A stretch of 64,000 bases of DNA from F23-D06 sp963620035 (GCA_963620035.1 CAVEXN010000001.1:1-64000); one strand, 5' to 3'. Counted from the first letter of the stretch, positions 16,470 to 25,358 are shown. Notes: generated from the letters alone by a model not told the origin. Made by a program: numbers and translations.

Positions 16470-17684
16470 ATGAAAGAAGAGCTTTTAAAACGTTTTTTCA
16501 AGTATGTTTCCTACGCAACGACATCAGACGAATCGTCAGAAACCTATCCGAGCACGAATGCGCTGCTGGACTTTGGGGATGTGATGGTTGAGGAACTGAA
16601 AGCGATAGGGATGCAGCAGGTAGAAAAGGACAAATACGGGTATGTCACAGCCTTTCTTCCGGGCAACATGCCCACACCGCAACCTACAATAGGCTTTATT
16701 GCCCATCTTGACACGGCTCCGGATATGCCGGGCATAGCGGTGCCGAGAATCATAGAGAACTATGACGGCAAGGACATTGTGCTGGATGCCGAAACTGATA
16801 CGGTGCTGTCGGTTGAAGATTTTCCGGAATTGGCCGGATACAAAGGGCAGACCCTGTTGACGACTGACGGCAAAACGCTCCTTGGGGCGGATGACAAGGC
16901 CGGCGTGGCGGAGATAGTCTGCGCCATGGACTATCTGATACGTCACCCTGAAATCAAACACGGACCGATCAAAGTGGCCTTTACGCCGGACGAGGAAATC
17001 GGACAGGGGGTCAAGTATTTTGATGTGCCTAAGTTTGGCTGCGACTATGCCTATACGATGGATGGCGGAGCACTCGGCGAGTTGGAATACGAGAACTTCA
17101 ATGCAGCCTCCGCCGTAATCAGAATACAGGGGCGCAACATCCATCCGGGTTATGCCAAGAACAAGATGGTCAATTCGCAGCAGATTGCGATGGAATTTGA
17201 CCGCATGCTGCCCGAATTTGAAAAACCACAGTATACCCAAGATTACGAGGGTTTCTTCCTGCTTATTCGTACGGAGGGTTGCGTGGAGAACAGCACGCTG
17301 AATTATATCATCCGCGACCACGACAGGCAACGCTTTGAGCAGAAGAAAGCGCTGTTGAAGCAGATAACAGATTTCTTGAACCTGAAGTATCCGGGTTGCC
17401 TTTCTTGTCAAATCAAGGACCAGTATTACAATATGCGTGAGCAGATAGAGCCGGTGTTTTATGTGGTGGAACGTGCGGTGAAAGCGATGGAAGCCGCAGG
17501 CATCAAGCCGGCGATACAGCCTGTGCGCGGCGGCACCGATGGCGCAAACCTCTCATTCAGAGGGCTTCCTTGTCCTAACATTTTTGCAGGAGGCCACAAT
17601 TTCCATGGCAAATACGAGTATGTTCCCGTAGAGTCGATGGTGAAGGCTGTTGAGACAATCGTCAATATCGTTAAGGCAGAATAA
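16470..17684 (+). CDS. pepT: peptidase T (tripeptide aminopeptidase)
   Basis: Cytoplasmic zinc exopeptidase of the M20B family that removes the N-terminal residue of tripeptides. The 404-residue protein has the metal ligands in HLDTAPDMPG, GADDKAGVAE and PDEEIGQG, plus the C-terminal ligand His in the FAGGHNFHGKYE segment. The lid/dimerisation domain lies in the middle (about 205-310, with RNIHPGYAKNKMVNS). The length is typical. It is transcribed alone and converges on polA with 6 nt between stops. Confidence 0.96.
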   Translation: MKEELLKRFFKYVSYATTSDESSETYPSTNALLDFGDVMVEELKAIGMQQVEKDKYGYVTAFLPGNMPTPQPTIGFIAHLDTAPDMPGIAVPRIIENYDGKDIVLDAETDTVLSVEDFPELAGYKGQTLLTTDGKTLLGADDKAGVAEIVCAMDYLIRHPEIKHGPIKVAFTPDEEIGQGVKYFDVPKFGCDYAYTMDGGALGELEYENFNAASAVIRIQGRNIHPGYAKNKMVNSQQIAMEFDRMLPEFEKPQYTQDYEGFFLLIRTEGCVENSTLNYIIRDHDRQRFEQKKALLKQITDFLNLKYPGCLSCQIKDQYYNMREQIEPVFYVVERAVKAMEAAGIKPAIQPVRGGTDGANLSFRGLPCPNIFAGGHNFHGKYEYVPVESMVKAVETIVNIVKAE

Positions 17685-17690
17685 AAAGGT

Positions 17691-20366
17691 CTAATGGGCC
17701 TCGAACCAATTCTGTCCCTCGCTGATGTTTACATCTAGCGGCACGGACAAAGGCATCGATTCGCTCATACGTTTGTGTACTGCCGCTTTCAAAACGGGAA
17801 GTTCCTCTTTTAGGACATCAAACACTAACTCATCATGCACTTGCAGAATCATTTTGCTCTGCAGGTGCATGTTTTTCATGTCGTCAAAAATCCGGATCAT
17901 AGCAATTTTTATCAAGTCGGCGGCGGTGCCTTGAATTGGTGCATTGATGGCGTTGCGTTCTGCGGACTTTCTCAGGATGGCATTTTGGGCTTTGATGTCT
18001 CGGATGTACCGTCTTCTTCCGAACAGGGTTTCAACATAAAGGTGTTGGCGGGCAAATGCCAGCGTATTGTTCAGATAACCAGAGATTTTAGGGAAGCTGT
18101 GGAAATAGTCTTCAATCAGTTGCCGTGCCTGTGGCTGCGGAATCTGGAGCCGTTCGGCGAGCCCGAAAGCGGAAATGCCATAGAGGATGCCGAAATTGAC
18201 CGTTTTGGCGGTTCTGCGCATGTCGGGGGTCACGTCTTCCGGACTGACATTGAAGATGTGCGCGGCCATAGAGGCGTGGATATCCTCGCCGTTGCAGAAA
18301 GCGGAAATCATACGCTCGTCGCCGCAGACGTGTGCCACAATGCGGAGTTCAATCTGCGAATAGTCGGCAGCCATCAGGAGATGATTCTCGTCGGAGGCTA
18401 CAAAGGCCTTTCGGATGTCGCGCCCACGCTCCGTCCGCATCGGGATGTTTTGCAGGTTAGGATTTATAGAACTCAGTCGTCCCGTTGAGGTTACGGTTTG
18501 GGTGAATGTGGTGTGAATGCGTCCGGTTTTAGGGTTTATCAGATGAGGAAGTGCATCGATGTAGGTCGATTTGAGTTTAGATAGTTTTCGCCATTCGAGA
18601 ATGAGCGAAACGATGGGGTGCTTGTGTGCCATTTTTAGCAAGACCTCTTCGCCTGTCTGGTATTGTTTGTTTTTGGTGAGTTTGGCATTTTCTATGATGC
18701 GCATTTTGTCGAACAGGACTTCGCCGAGTTGTTTGGGCGAAGCGATATTGAAGGGGGTGCCGGCGTAGTCGTAAATGCGGTTCTCAAGTTCGTGTAGCTC
18801 GGCATTCATAGTCTCAGAGTTTTTCTGAAGGGTCGGCACGTCAACTTTTACGCCACAGAGTTCCATCTTGGCCAGCACGGGCACCAACGGCATCTCAATT
18901 TGTTGGAAAAGTGGCAGCAACTGGTTCTTTTCCAGATCTTGCATCAGCGGTTGGTAGAGGCGTGCGAAGCTTACGGTTCGTTCTGCGGTTTCGGTTTGTA
19001 TGTTTCTGGGGGCAGATTTAAACGAGAGCCCGAGACAAGAGCGGAGGATAGTGGCAAGGTCATGCCGACTTTCGGGCTGGATAAGGTAGTGGGCGATCTG
19101 CAAGTCTATGACGGGCGTTTCCGGTTCAATCTTGAATATTTTCAGGTATTTGAAAGTGGGCTTGCTGTCGTAGGTGACGACCGTGTGTGTGCCGCGGAAA
19201 ATTTTCCGGAGAATCGGTTGGTAGTAGCGGTGCTCGTTTTCAACAAAGTGGTAGAAACAATCGTTGCCGTCCCAAGTGAAGGCAAATCCCACAATGCGTC
19301 CCTCTTGTATCATCCAGTCGAAAAAGAGGTGCTTTGTTTGTTCCGGTGTCAGTTTTTCAAATTCTTCCGGCGTATTGATGCGGTGCAGCTGCGCTGCCGG
19401 AATGTCAATCACTTCCTCAGGACTGGTGGCTTCTGTCGTTTCGTCCATGGCGGTGAAAAGGTCGCGCTCGGGCTGCTGTACTTGCAGGTCTTTGAAAATA
19501 CGTTGAGAGAGAGACTGGAATTCCAGTTCTTTGAAAACCTCCTTGAGAGCCGGCAGGTCAGGTTCTCGGCAGACCATATCCTCAAAGCGGTATGGCACCG
19601 GCACATCAATCATAATGGTAGCCAGTTGTTTTGACAGCAGGGCCTGCTCTTTGTATTCGAGCAGCAGTGTGCGTGTTTTCTCGTTGTCGTGGTCAATGCC
19701 GCACGCATACATATTCTCGATGCTGCCGTATTGCGCCAGCAGTTTCTGTGCACGCACCGGTCCGATAGTCGGAACGCCTGGGATGTTGTCGGACGAGTCG
19801 CCGCACAAGCCCAAATAATCGATGAGTTGTTCTGGCTGTTTGATTTTGTATTTTTCGCAGATTTCTTCGGGACCAAGTATTTCCGAAGGCTGCCCGAATT
19901 TGCCCGGACGGTACATTTTGATGTTTTGGGAGACCAGTTGCCCATAGTCTTTGTCAGAAGTCATCATATAAACATCAAAGCCCTCTATTTCAGCGTGTTT
20001 GGCAAGTGTTCCCACGATGTCGTCCGCCTCGTAGCCGTCCATTGCCAGCATTGAGACGCGAAAGGCTTGCAGAATTTGCTTAATATAGGGTACCGAGTTG
20101 ACAATGTCATCCGGGGTGGCTTCGCGGTTGGCTTTGTACTCTTGAAAGTCGGCATGTCTGAAAGTCGGCGCGCCGGTGTCGAATGCTACTGCTATGTGGG
20201 TAGGCTTCTCCTTTTTTAGGATTTCATAGAACATATTTGTGAAGCCTAAAATGGCAGAGGTGTTCAGACCTTTGGAGGTAATGCGCGGACTTTTGATCAT
20301 GGCATAATAGGCTCTGAAAATCAGCCCCATGGCATCTATGAGAAAGAGTTTTGGTCGTTGGTTCAT
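17691..20366 (-). CDS. polA: DNA polymerase I, apparently without proofreading
   Basis: Repair and Okazaki-fragment polymerase of 891 residues. The N-terminal 5'-3' exonuclease/flap domain (about 1-290) has LFLIDAMGLIFRAYY, GYEADDIVG, TSDKDYGQLV and GDSSDNIPGVPTIG. The polymerase domain (about 490-891) has motif A ADYSQIELR, motif B RRTAKTVNFGILYG and motif C VHDELVFD. The middle 3'-5' exonuclease-like domain (about 330-450) is present, but its key acidic residues are changed. The DxE motif reads D350-W-M, and the second motif is degenerate (VTYDSKPTFKYLK). It probably cannot proofread. It is transcribed alone. Confidence 0.96.
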   Translation of the reverse strand: MNQRPKLFLIDAMGLIFRAYYAMIKSPRITSKGLNTSAILGFTNMFYEILKKEKPTHIAVAFDTGAPTFRHADFQEYKANREATPDDIVNSVPYIKQILQAFRVSMLAMDGYEADDIVGTLAKHAEIEGFDVYMMTSDKDYGQLVSQNIKMYRPGKFGQPSEILGPEEICEKYKIKQPEQLIDYLGLCGDSSDNIPGVPTIGPVRAQKLLAQYGSIENMYACGIDHDNEKTRTLLLEYKEQALLSKQLATIMIDVPVPYRFEDMVCREPDLPALKEVFKELEFQSLSQRIFKDLQVQQPERDLFTAMDETTEATSPEEVIDIPAAQLHRINTPEEFEKLTPEQTKHLFFDWMIQEGRIVGFAFTWDGNDCFYHFVENEHRYYQPILRKIFRGTHTVVTYDSKPTFKYLKIFKIEPETPVIDLQIAHYLIQPESRHDLATILRSCLGLSFKSAPRNIQTETAERTVSFARLYQPLMQDLEKNQLLPLFQQIEMPLVPVLAKMELCGVKVDVPTLQKNSETMNAELHELENRIYDYAGTPFNIASPKQLGEVLFDKMRIIENAKLTKNKQYQTGEEVLLKMAHKHPIVSLILEWRKLSKLKSTYIDALPHLINPKTGRIHTTFTQTVTSTGRLSSINPNLQNIPMRTERGRDIRKAFVASDENHLLMAADYSQIELRIVAHVCGDERMISAFCNGEDIHASMAAHIFNVSPEDVTPDMRRTAKTVNFGILYGISAFGLAERLQIPQPQARQLIEDYFHSFPKISGYLNNTLAFARQHLYVETLFGRRRYIRDIKAQNAILRKSAERNAINAPIQGTAADLIKIAMIRIFDDMKNMHLQSKMILQVHDELVFDVLKEELPVLKAAVHKRMSESMPLSVPLDVNISEGQNWFEAH

Positions 20367-20444
20367 ATTTGAGTTTCTTGTTTTGCTCTAAAGAGGGCGA
20401 AAGTACAAAATAAATGCAGACTGAAAAGTGTGTGTCAAAGGAAA

Positions 20445-20562
20445 TTTCACGGCGGCCACACGAATTTAGAATTTAGAATTTAGAGCGTTACGCCTGTTGT
20501 TACATTTTCCAATTGCACAATGTGACGGGCATCCCACATTCCTAATTCCTAATTCCTAATTA
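20445..20562 (+). repeat. dispersed repeat, copy 2 (best preserved)
   Basis: Order: TTTCACGGCGGCCACACG, three AATTTAG heptamers (20463-20483), core GCGTTACGC at 20485-20493, CTGTTGTT, a 40-nt spacer, CACATTC, and a second array of three CTAATTC-type heptamers (to 20562). The opposite-strand copy near 53.05 kb has the same order, including the flanking CACG-rich lead-in. Confidence 0.8.
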
Positions 20563-20670
20563 AGTCTTACGTCCCGGGTCTCCCGTTTTCAATTCCACAA
20601 CGTTGAGCCATTTCGAGGCATAGTTTCCAAAGTCTCGCCGTGCCGTCAACAGCAAAAATAGTAGCAAAAA

Positions 20671-20691
20671 AAAGGCGGTCACGACCGCCTT
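20671..20691 (-). terminator. terminator of outer-membrane barrel gene 1
   Basis: GGCGGT / ACCGCC stem with a CACG loop, extended by A/T pairs and followed on the minus strand by a run of T. It sits about 50 nt after the stop codon, as in the paralogous gene at 23.1 kb. Confidence 0.8.
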
Positions 20692-20738
20692 GGAATTGTA
20701 TGTCTTTCCTGAAAGGGAAGAAAGGTGCTTTTTGGGGA

Positions 20739-21494
20739 TTATCTGCCCCTTGCCTCTTTCTGCTCCTTGGTGCGGAAGCAGTGGATGTAACTCAACTCGA
20801 GCCCCATATAATTATGGCGATAGGTTATAGCACCAGTTTCATTTTTATAATTGTATTCTCCTTGCAGTTTGTCCCTGAAAGAATAGTTAGATGTTATGGA
20901 TAGGCGAAGTAAGTCGTTGTAAGGCAGACGGTAATAAACACCAAGTCTCATTTGCATAGATACGTTCATCTTTTCGATTTTTCTGTCAGTAATCCATAAA
21001 TAGAAGTTCTCAGACTCTTCGTTAATGGTAAGACCGTGAGTAGAAACTCCATGTCTGAAAAGATTACTGAAACTCACTCCAAGTGCTCCGTAGAATGAGA
21101 AATTGCTTTTCTTGATAGGGTAATGAAATTCGAACCTTATCGGGAATTCAAGCGTCCGGTTGCATATATTCAACAAGGGTACGCTTCCATTTCCGCTTTT
21201 TCGTTGGACATTCACGGCCAACCCCGAAGCCATGTCAACACCTACAGACACTCCGAAATATCTGGCAAAATGGTAAGAAGCCTCAATGCCGAAATCGTAG
21301 CCTATCTTCGGGATCGCTTTCAAGGAAGATTCCGTTATATTTCCAAAGGGTATGATGTCTGCACGTTGCGACAGATTGCCTTGTAAATTCAGCCCGAGAT
21401 GAAAGCCATCAGGAAAGTTGGGGCGAATTTCCTGTCCTTGTGTAGCAAGCACTGAAATAACAAAGGCAAATGCTAATAAAAAAGATTTTTTCAT
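20739..21494 (-). CDS. outer-membrane beta-barrel protein, paralog 1
   Basis: Predicted outer-membrane protein of 251 residues with a signal peptide (MKKSFLLAFAFVISVLATQG) and alternating beta-strand pattern through the mature part. The strands EASYHFARYFGVSVGVDM and RLPYNDLLRLSITSN are near-identical to the paralog at 23.1 kb, as is the end ELSYIHCFRTKEQKEARGR. The specific function is unknown; small barrels of this kind in Bacteroidota include PorT-like proteins. The lipoprotein gene at 21515 lies 20 nt upstream on the same strand, so the two are probably an operon. The charged C-terminal tail after the last strand is unusual and conserved in both paralogs. Confidence 0.85.
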   Translation of the reverse strand: MKKSFLLAFAFVISVLATQGQEIRPNFPDGFHLGLNLQGNLSQRADIIPFGNITESSLKAIPKIGYDFGIEASYHFARYFGVSVGVDMASGLAVNVQRKSGNGSVPLLNICNRTLEFPIRFEFHYPIKKSNFSFYGALGVSFSNLFRHGVSTHGLTINEESENFYLWITDRKIEKMNVSMQMRLGVYYRLPYNDLLRLSITSNYSFRDKLQGEYNYKNETGAITYRHNYMGLELSYIHCFRTKEQKEARGR

Positions 21495-21514
21495 TGTTAG
21501 ATGATTTTGATTGT

Positions 21515-22696
21515 TTAACGTCCTCTTTTAGATGTCAGGTTTAATGTTTTTGTAATTTCTTGACCGTCTATTTTGATCTTCATTGTTACGCCTTGATAAA
21601 CACCAAGCACGTATCTGCTGGTGACATAAGTCACAGGGCCGGGAGTTAAAAATACAGCCACAGAGGAGCGAGCCATTTTTTGCATTTTTGAAGAGGGGAG
21701 TGTTTTGTCGGCAGTGAATGATTCAAAGAAAAGCAGATGTGACGGCAATCCGTGGTAATGCTCTTTATAAAATACCTGATGGGTTGTTATGATGCTACAG
21801 TTTCTTTTGCATTTTTTGTAAACTTTTACCCCATTGTTGTTCGTTTTGTGATATTTGAAATTTACCAATTTGCTGGTCATAATATTGTCATTGCAAACCC
21901 CCCTCCTGCCTTTTACGATCCAATACGAATAGTCGAGGCCTGAAAAAACGGAGGAAAAATTTGATGCGTTGAGCTCACCACTGTCATCGCAAGGGAATCT
22001 AACTTTTACATCTTTGCTGTTGTCTTCGTCAGAGATGTTGTCTTTTAGGACAATTCCGTTAATGCTTTCAAGACTGTTCGTTGGGTAGTGTCTAACTTGA
22101 AGCCAAGTGTCAAGTAGGGCAAGCGGTACAACGACAATGGCATCTGTTCTGAATTGGTAAATCGTGTCGTTGATGCAGACTTCCCTGTATATGTTATGCA
22201 CTGCCTGTTCGCCCTCCATGATGAAAATGTCGTCCGTCGGGTTTTCGCCCTTGAATTCGTTGTCAACCCAAGACTGTATTGCTTCCTGCTGTGTGTCGAA
22301 AAGCATGTTCCCCGACACGTTCAGGTCTTCTTCGAACATGACGATAGGCAGAAATTCGTCATATCCGAGTTTGTCCTGCAAATCCATCAGTTCTGACTCC
22401 TTGAGGTTTCGGTAGTTTTCATGGAAGAGGCTGTCCCACAAGTCGCAGTCGTTCTGTAACTGTTCGCAGGTCTGTTGGTATTGCTGAATGTTTTCAAAAC
22501 TCAGGATGCCGTCGCCGACGACGGAAATGAAGTTGTAGTTTCTGGAAGGCATTTGGTTGTAGAGCATCTGCAGGTCAGAAGGCAGCGCGTCGTAAACTGC
22601 ATTCTTTGGTGTGTTTTCTTTCTTGCATCCAGCAAGCATCGTTATAGCGAAAACTATGGCAATCGCTATAAAACTATATCTGTTGAATTTTTTCAT
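21515..22696 (-). CDS. lipoprotein of unknown function
   Basis: Predicted lipoprotein of 393 residues. The signal peptide ends in LAGCKK, giving lipidated Cys near position 24. The first half is rich in Asp/Gln (YQQTCEQLQNDCDLW) and the second half more basic, with several Cys (CNDNIMTSK, KKCKRNCS). The end TLNLTSKRGR resembles the basic tails of the neighbouring barrels. I do not recognise a family. It lies 20 nt upstream of outer-membrane paralog 1, and a promoter candidate lies about 280 nt further upstream, leaving a long leader. Confidence 0.75.
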   Translation of the reverse strand: MKKFNRYSFIAIAIVFAITMLAGCKKENTPKNAVYDALPSDLQMLYNQMPSRNYNFISVVGDGILSFENIQQYQQTCEQLQNDCDLWDSLFHENYRNLKESELMDLQDKLGYDEFLPIVMFEEDLNVSGNMLFDTQQEAIQSWVDNEFKGENPTDDIFIMEGEQAVHNIYREVCINDTIYQFRTDAIVVVPLALLDTWLQVRHYPTNSLESINGIVLKDNISDEDNSKDVKVRFPCDDSGELNASNFSSVFSGLDYSYWIVKGRRGVCNDNIMTSKLVNFKYHKTNNNGVKVYKKCKRNCSIITTHQVFYKEHYHGLPSHLLFFESFTADKTLPSSKMQKMARSSVAVFLTPGPVTYVTSRYVLGVYQGVTMKIKIDGQEITKTLNLTSKRGR

Positions 22697-22975
22697 GCTT
22701 ATTTTGTGTTAACGTTATAGGCCGTCGGCAAAACGAACGGCTGTTTTTTTATGAGTGGTATGCCTTGCAGTTTTTTGCCCCAACTGGAAGATTGTCGTAA
22801 TTCCAATGCCTATTCCCCGTCAGTCATTGCTGCGGTTCGGCTTCCTGTCCGGCGCATACCCATAAAGACAGGAAGCCGGATTAAGGAGTTTGTTTTCCTC
22901 TTTCTTGTGAATGTGTCGTGAGTGTTTCGTCGAGTATTCCATAGTTGGATTTGCTGTCGCCTCAAATTAGCGGGG

Positions 22976-22983
22976 CAAAGATA
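22976..22983 (-). promoter_or_regulatory. -7 box for the lipoprotein-barrel operon
   Basis: TATCTTTG on the minus strand. If used, it gives a leader of about 270 nt before the lipoprotein ATG at 22696. Confidence 0.45.
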
Positions 22984-23073
22984 ACATTTTTTTGTTGTGG
23001 TCTGTTATGGGAAGAATCGGGCGGTAGAGGTCTTGAAAAAGCCGAGCCTTCAACGGATGCAAATAAGAGCAAC

Positions 23074-23101
23074 AAAAAAGGCGGCCGCGGCCGCCTTTTT
23101 T
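23074..23101 (-). terminator. palindromic terminator of outer-membrane barrel gene 2
   Basis: A perfect 28-nt palindrome: six A, GGCGGCCG, its complement, six T. It lies about 40 nt after the stop codon of paralog 2. It is the counterpart of the terminator at 20671-20691, and the flanking sequence between stop and stem is also conserved between the two genes. Confidence 0.85.
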
Positions 23102-23142
23102 GTATGTCTTTCCTAAAAGGGAAGAAAGGTGCTTTTTAGGGA

Positions 23143-23916
23143 CTATCTGCCCCTTGCCTCTTTCTGTTCTTTGGTGCGGAAGCAGTGGATGTAACTCAGT
23201 TCGAGCCCAAGATAATTGTTCCGATATGAGAGTTTACCGCTCTCATCTCGATAAGAATAGGAACCTTGGAGTCTGTCCTTGAAAGCGAGGTTGGAGGTGA
23301 TGGACAGGCGCAGCAGGTCGTTGTAGGGCAGACGGTAATAAGTGCCGAGACGTAATTGCATGCTTACGTTAGGTTTGTTGTCGTCATTGTCTCCGAAGTT
23401 CAGTTGAACTCCCTCAACTTCCCCGTAGATGCCGCAATAATTGGTATAGTCGTAAATGTTGGCAATGCACAAGCCCAGTGCGGTGTAGAGAGAGAAATTG
23501 CTCTCTTTGAACGGGTAATGGAATTCAAATCTCACCGGAATGGAGAAAGACCGGTCACCGAAGTCCACAAGGTCGGTATAGCCATTGTTATCTTTCTTTT
23601 GGATGGTCACCGAAGACTTCGACTCAAAGTCAACGCCCACCGAAACTCCGAAATATTTGGCAAAATGGTAAGAGGCTTCAAGTCCGAAATTATAACCAAA
23701 ACGGGGACTCGACTTAATGGACGGGTCGGACACTTTTACGGAAGGTGTCACTTTCACCCGTTGCGACACGTTCCCCTGCATGTTCAGTCCGAGGTGAAAG
23801 CCGTTAGGATAATTGGGGCGGATTTCCGGACCGGGATGTTCTGGCTGATTGGTTTGCCCATATGAGGCAAATGCAAAAACGACAAATGCGAGAACTAAAA
23901 AGAATGATTTTTTCAT
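23143..23916 (-). CDS. outer-membrane beta-barrel protein, paralog 2
   Basis: Predicted outer-membrane protein of 257 residues, clearly paralogous to the protein at 20739-21494. Shared blocks include EIRPNYPNGFHLGLNMQGN near the mature N-terminus, EASYHFAKYFGVSVGVDF, YRLPYNDLLRLSITSN and the C-terminus ELSYIHCFRTKEQKEARGR. The signal peptide is MKKSFFLVLAFVVFAFASYG. The middle loops differ most, as expected for surface-exposed parts of a barrel. It has its own -7 box and terminator, so it is a single-gene unit. Function unknown. Confidence 0.85.
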   Translation of the reverse strand: MKKSFFLVLAFVVFAFASYGQTNQPEHPGPEIRPNYPNGFHLGLNMQGNVSQRVKVTPSVKVSDPSIKSSPRFGYNFGLEASYHFAKYFGVSVGVDFESKSSVTIQKKDNNGYTDLVDFGDRSFSIPVRFEFHYPFKESNFSLYTALGLCIANIYDYTNYCGIYGEVEGVQLNFGDNDDNKPNVSMQLRLGTYYRLPYNDLLRLSITSNLAFKDRLQGSYSYRDESGKLSYRNNYLGLELSYIHCFRTKEQKEARGR

Positions 23917-23992
23917 GCTGTTTTAACTTTTAATATTTTGAAATTTAGTGATTTGTGTTCTGTATTCAGGTTTTTCGTTTCAAAAAACTTTG

Positions 23993-24000
23993 CAAAGATA
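23993..24000 (-). promoter_or_regulatory. -7 box for barrel paralog 2
   Basis: TATCTTTG on the minus strand, about 75 nt before the ATG at 23916. Confidence 0.5.
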
Positions 24001-24136
24001 CACTTTTTCCGTTATGGTTAGAAAATGGCATTTTTTTTTGAACATGAAAAAAGGTGGGGGGGGGAGTGTTGTTACGGATACATTCCCCACCTTAAATCCT
24101 TTGGAGACGCTTTTGTCTTTGTTTTATATGGATGGT

Positions 24137-24649
24137 CTAAAGATTAGAAAGATATTCAAGCTCTTCTATTGTGAATTGCTTTTCGGCGGCATTTTCTTTC
24201 TCTATGAGTGCGTAATAGGCGGATAGTGCTTCGCGTGTTTTCAGTTCGTATCCATATTTGTCAATCAGGCTTTTGTAGCCATCAAAAACATCTGCCAGTT
24301 CATTGGCGTAAGGTTTGTTCAAGGAGCGGAGCGCTTCCTGGTCTTTTGCCAAACTCTGTAGAAAGTCGCGCTTCAGGGTCACGTGTATTCTGCCGTCGAA
24401 GACACTGTCAGGCATGGATGCTACAGATTTTGTAGAGCCCGAACATTCCGGTTTGCCCCAAAAAGAGCAGGTGCACGAACAAGGGGAGCCAAAGGCTTTG
24501 CAATCCCCTTTCGGACATGTGACCTCACAGCAAGGTGTTGGTTTCTGTGCGGCTTTTGTGCGCCCGGTGCTTGATTCTTCTGTGGCCTTATTGCAGGAAA
24601 AAAGCACCAATAATCCTGCAAAGAATGCCACTAACAATGTTTTTTTCAT
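24137..24649 (-). CDS. small Cys-rich lipoprotein
   Basis: Predicted lipoprotein of 170 residues. The ATG at 24649 gives a signal peptide with lipobox VLFSC and lipidated Cys near 19. A Cys-rich stretch at about 40-70 contains CCEVTCPKGDC, then CSCTCSFW and PEC, nine Cys in all. This suggests a disulfide-knotted or metal-binding module. The rest is helical and charged, ending EELEYLSNL. I do not recognise the family. A -7 box lies 27 nt upstream, and that promoter region is duplicated near 25.83 kb. Runs of nine G (24056-24064) and eight C (24740-24747) flank the gene. Confidence 0.75.
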   Translation of the reverse strand: MKKTLLVAFFAGLLVLFSCNKATEESSTGRTKAAQKPTPCCEVTCPKGDCKAFGSPCSCTCSFWGKPECSGSTKSVASMPDSVFDGRIHVTLKRDFLQSLAKDQEALRSLNKPYANELADVFDGYKSLIDKYGYELKTREALSAYYALIEKENAAEKQFTIEELEYLSNL

Positions 24650-24675
24650 GTTATTATTGTTTGATTTGTATGTCG

Positions 24676-24683
24676 CAAAGATA
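24676..24683 (-). promoter_or_regulatory. -7 box for the Cys-rich lipoprotein (duplicated promoter, copy A)
   Basis: TATCTTTG on the minus strand, with a predicted leader of about 20 nt. The sequence from about 24750 to 24655, including TATCTTTGCGACATACAAAT, matches the region at 25880-25805. Confidence 0.65.
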
Positions 24684-24788
24684 AAGACATTATTTGGATT
24701 TTCAGTCGGTTTAAAATGTGAAAAAATCATAAAAAACATCCCCCCCCGAAGCACATTTTGCTTATCTTCGTTGTTCTGATATAGGAAA

Positions 24789-25358
24789 CTATTTTGCAGT
24801 CGTCTTTAAAAATCGGAAGGTGTATGCTTTTTTATCCGAGGTGATTTTCAAGAAATAAAGACCATTTTTGAAGGGCTTTATGTTGATGCATGGAATCTCC
24901 CCGTTGAAAGTTGACATCATCTGTCCAGAAGTGTTGAAAATCTCATATTTGCAGATATGGACATCTTCATGATTTAGAACCAAAAGGAAGTCGGATGCCG
25001 GGTTTGGGTATAATGTGATTATGTTTTTTTCACGATTAGTGGCATTGAGAGGTGAAACATATATGTGATACATAGGTTCTGCGGTAGAAGAGCAACCTTT
25101 GGAGTCTGTTATTGTCAATGCGTATCTAATAGTGGTGTCAGGTTTTGCCCAGAAGCCCCTGTCTACGTTTGTGTCACTTAGTCCATGCGATGGATTCCAA
25201 TCGTATAAGGTTATGTCGTAAAGACTTCCGATGTTAGGGTTTTCGTTTAAAAAAGATAGAATCTCCTGCCTCAATCCAATAATAGTAAGAGGCAAGATTA
25301 GTTGTGAAGATACTGGTTGAAACCACAACTGTATCATGACTTTGGCAGCCGGAAGCAT
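24789..25358 (-). pseudogene. C-terminal part of a frameshifted T9SS-secreted protein
   Basis: From about 25250 downward this frame continues the protein begun at 25677. It has a PKD/SprB-like stretch (PNIGSLYDITLYDWNPSHG, IRYALTITDSKGC) and a type A T9SS C-terminal sorting domain: ITLYPNPASDFLLV, YEIFNTSGQMM and the end GLYFLKITSDKKAYTFRFLK. The residues read before 25250 are out of frame. A one-base indel in the six-A run at 25249-25254 (plus strand) joins the parts as GDSIF-LNENPN. If intact, the protein would be exported through the T9SS and attached at the cell surface. The start codon assigned at 25358 is not meaningful. Confidence 0.8.

Larger units (their letters stand above)
20367..20738. 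other. intergenic region upstream of polA
   Basis: Contains the polA leader, a full copy of the dispersed repeat (20445-20562) and the terminator of the downstream outer-membrane protein gene (20671-20691). The stretch 20563-20640 holds nothing I recognise. Confidence 0.6.
22697..23142. other. long leader and intergenic region between lipoprotein and barrel paralog 2
   Basis: Holds three signals: a 12-bp hairpin stem (22838-22849 with 22867-22878), a -7 box TATCTTTG at 22983-22976 on the minus strand, and the palindromic terminator of paralog 2 at 23074-23101. No gene is evident. The hairpin lies inside the probable leader of the lipoprotein mRNA and has no T run. Confidence 0.55.

Noticed and set aside
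16536..17411. Long open frame antisense to pepT
   Set aside because: Codon bias of the sense gene keeps the antisense open. No signal peptide, family motif or promoter, and pepT is clear on the plus strand.
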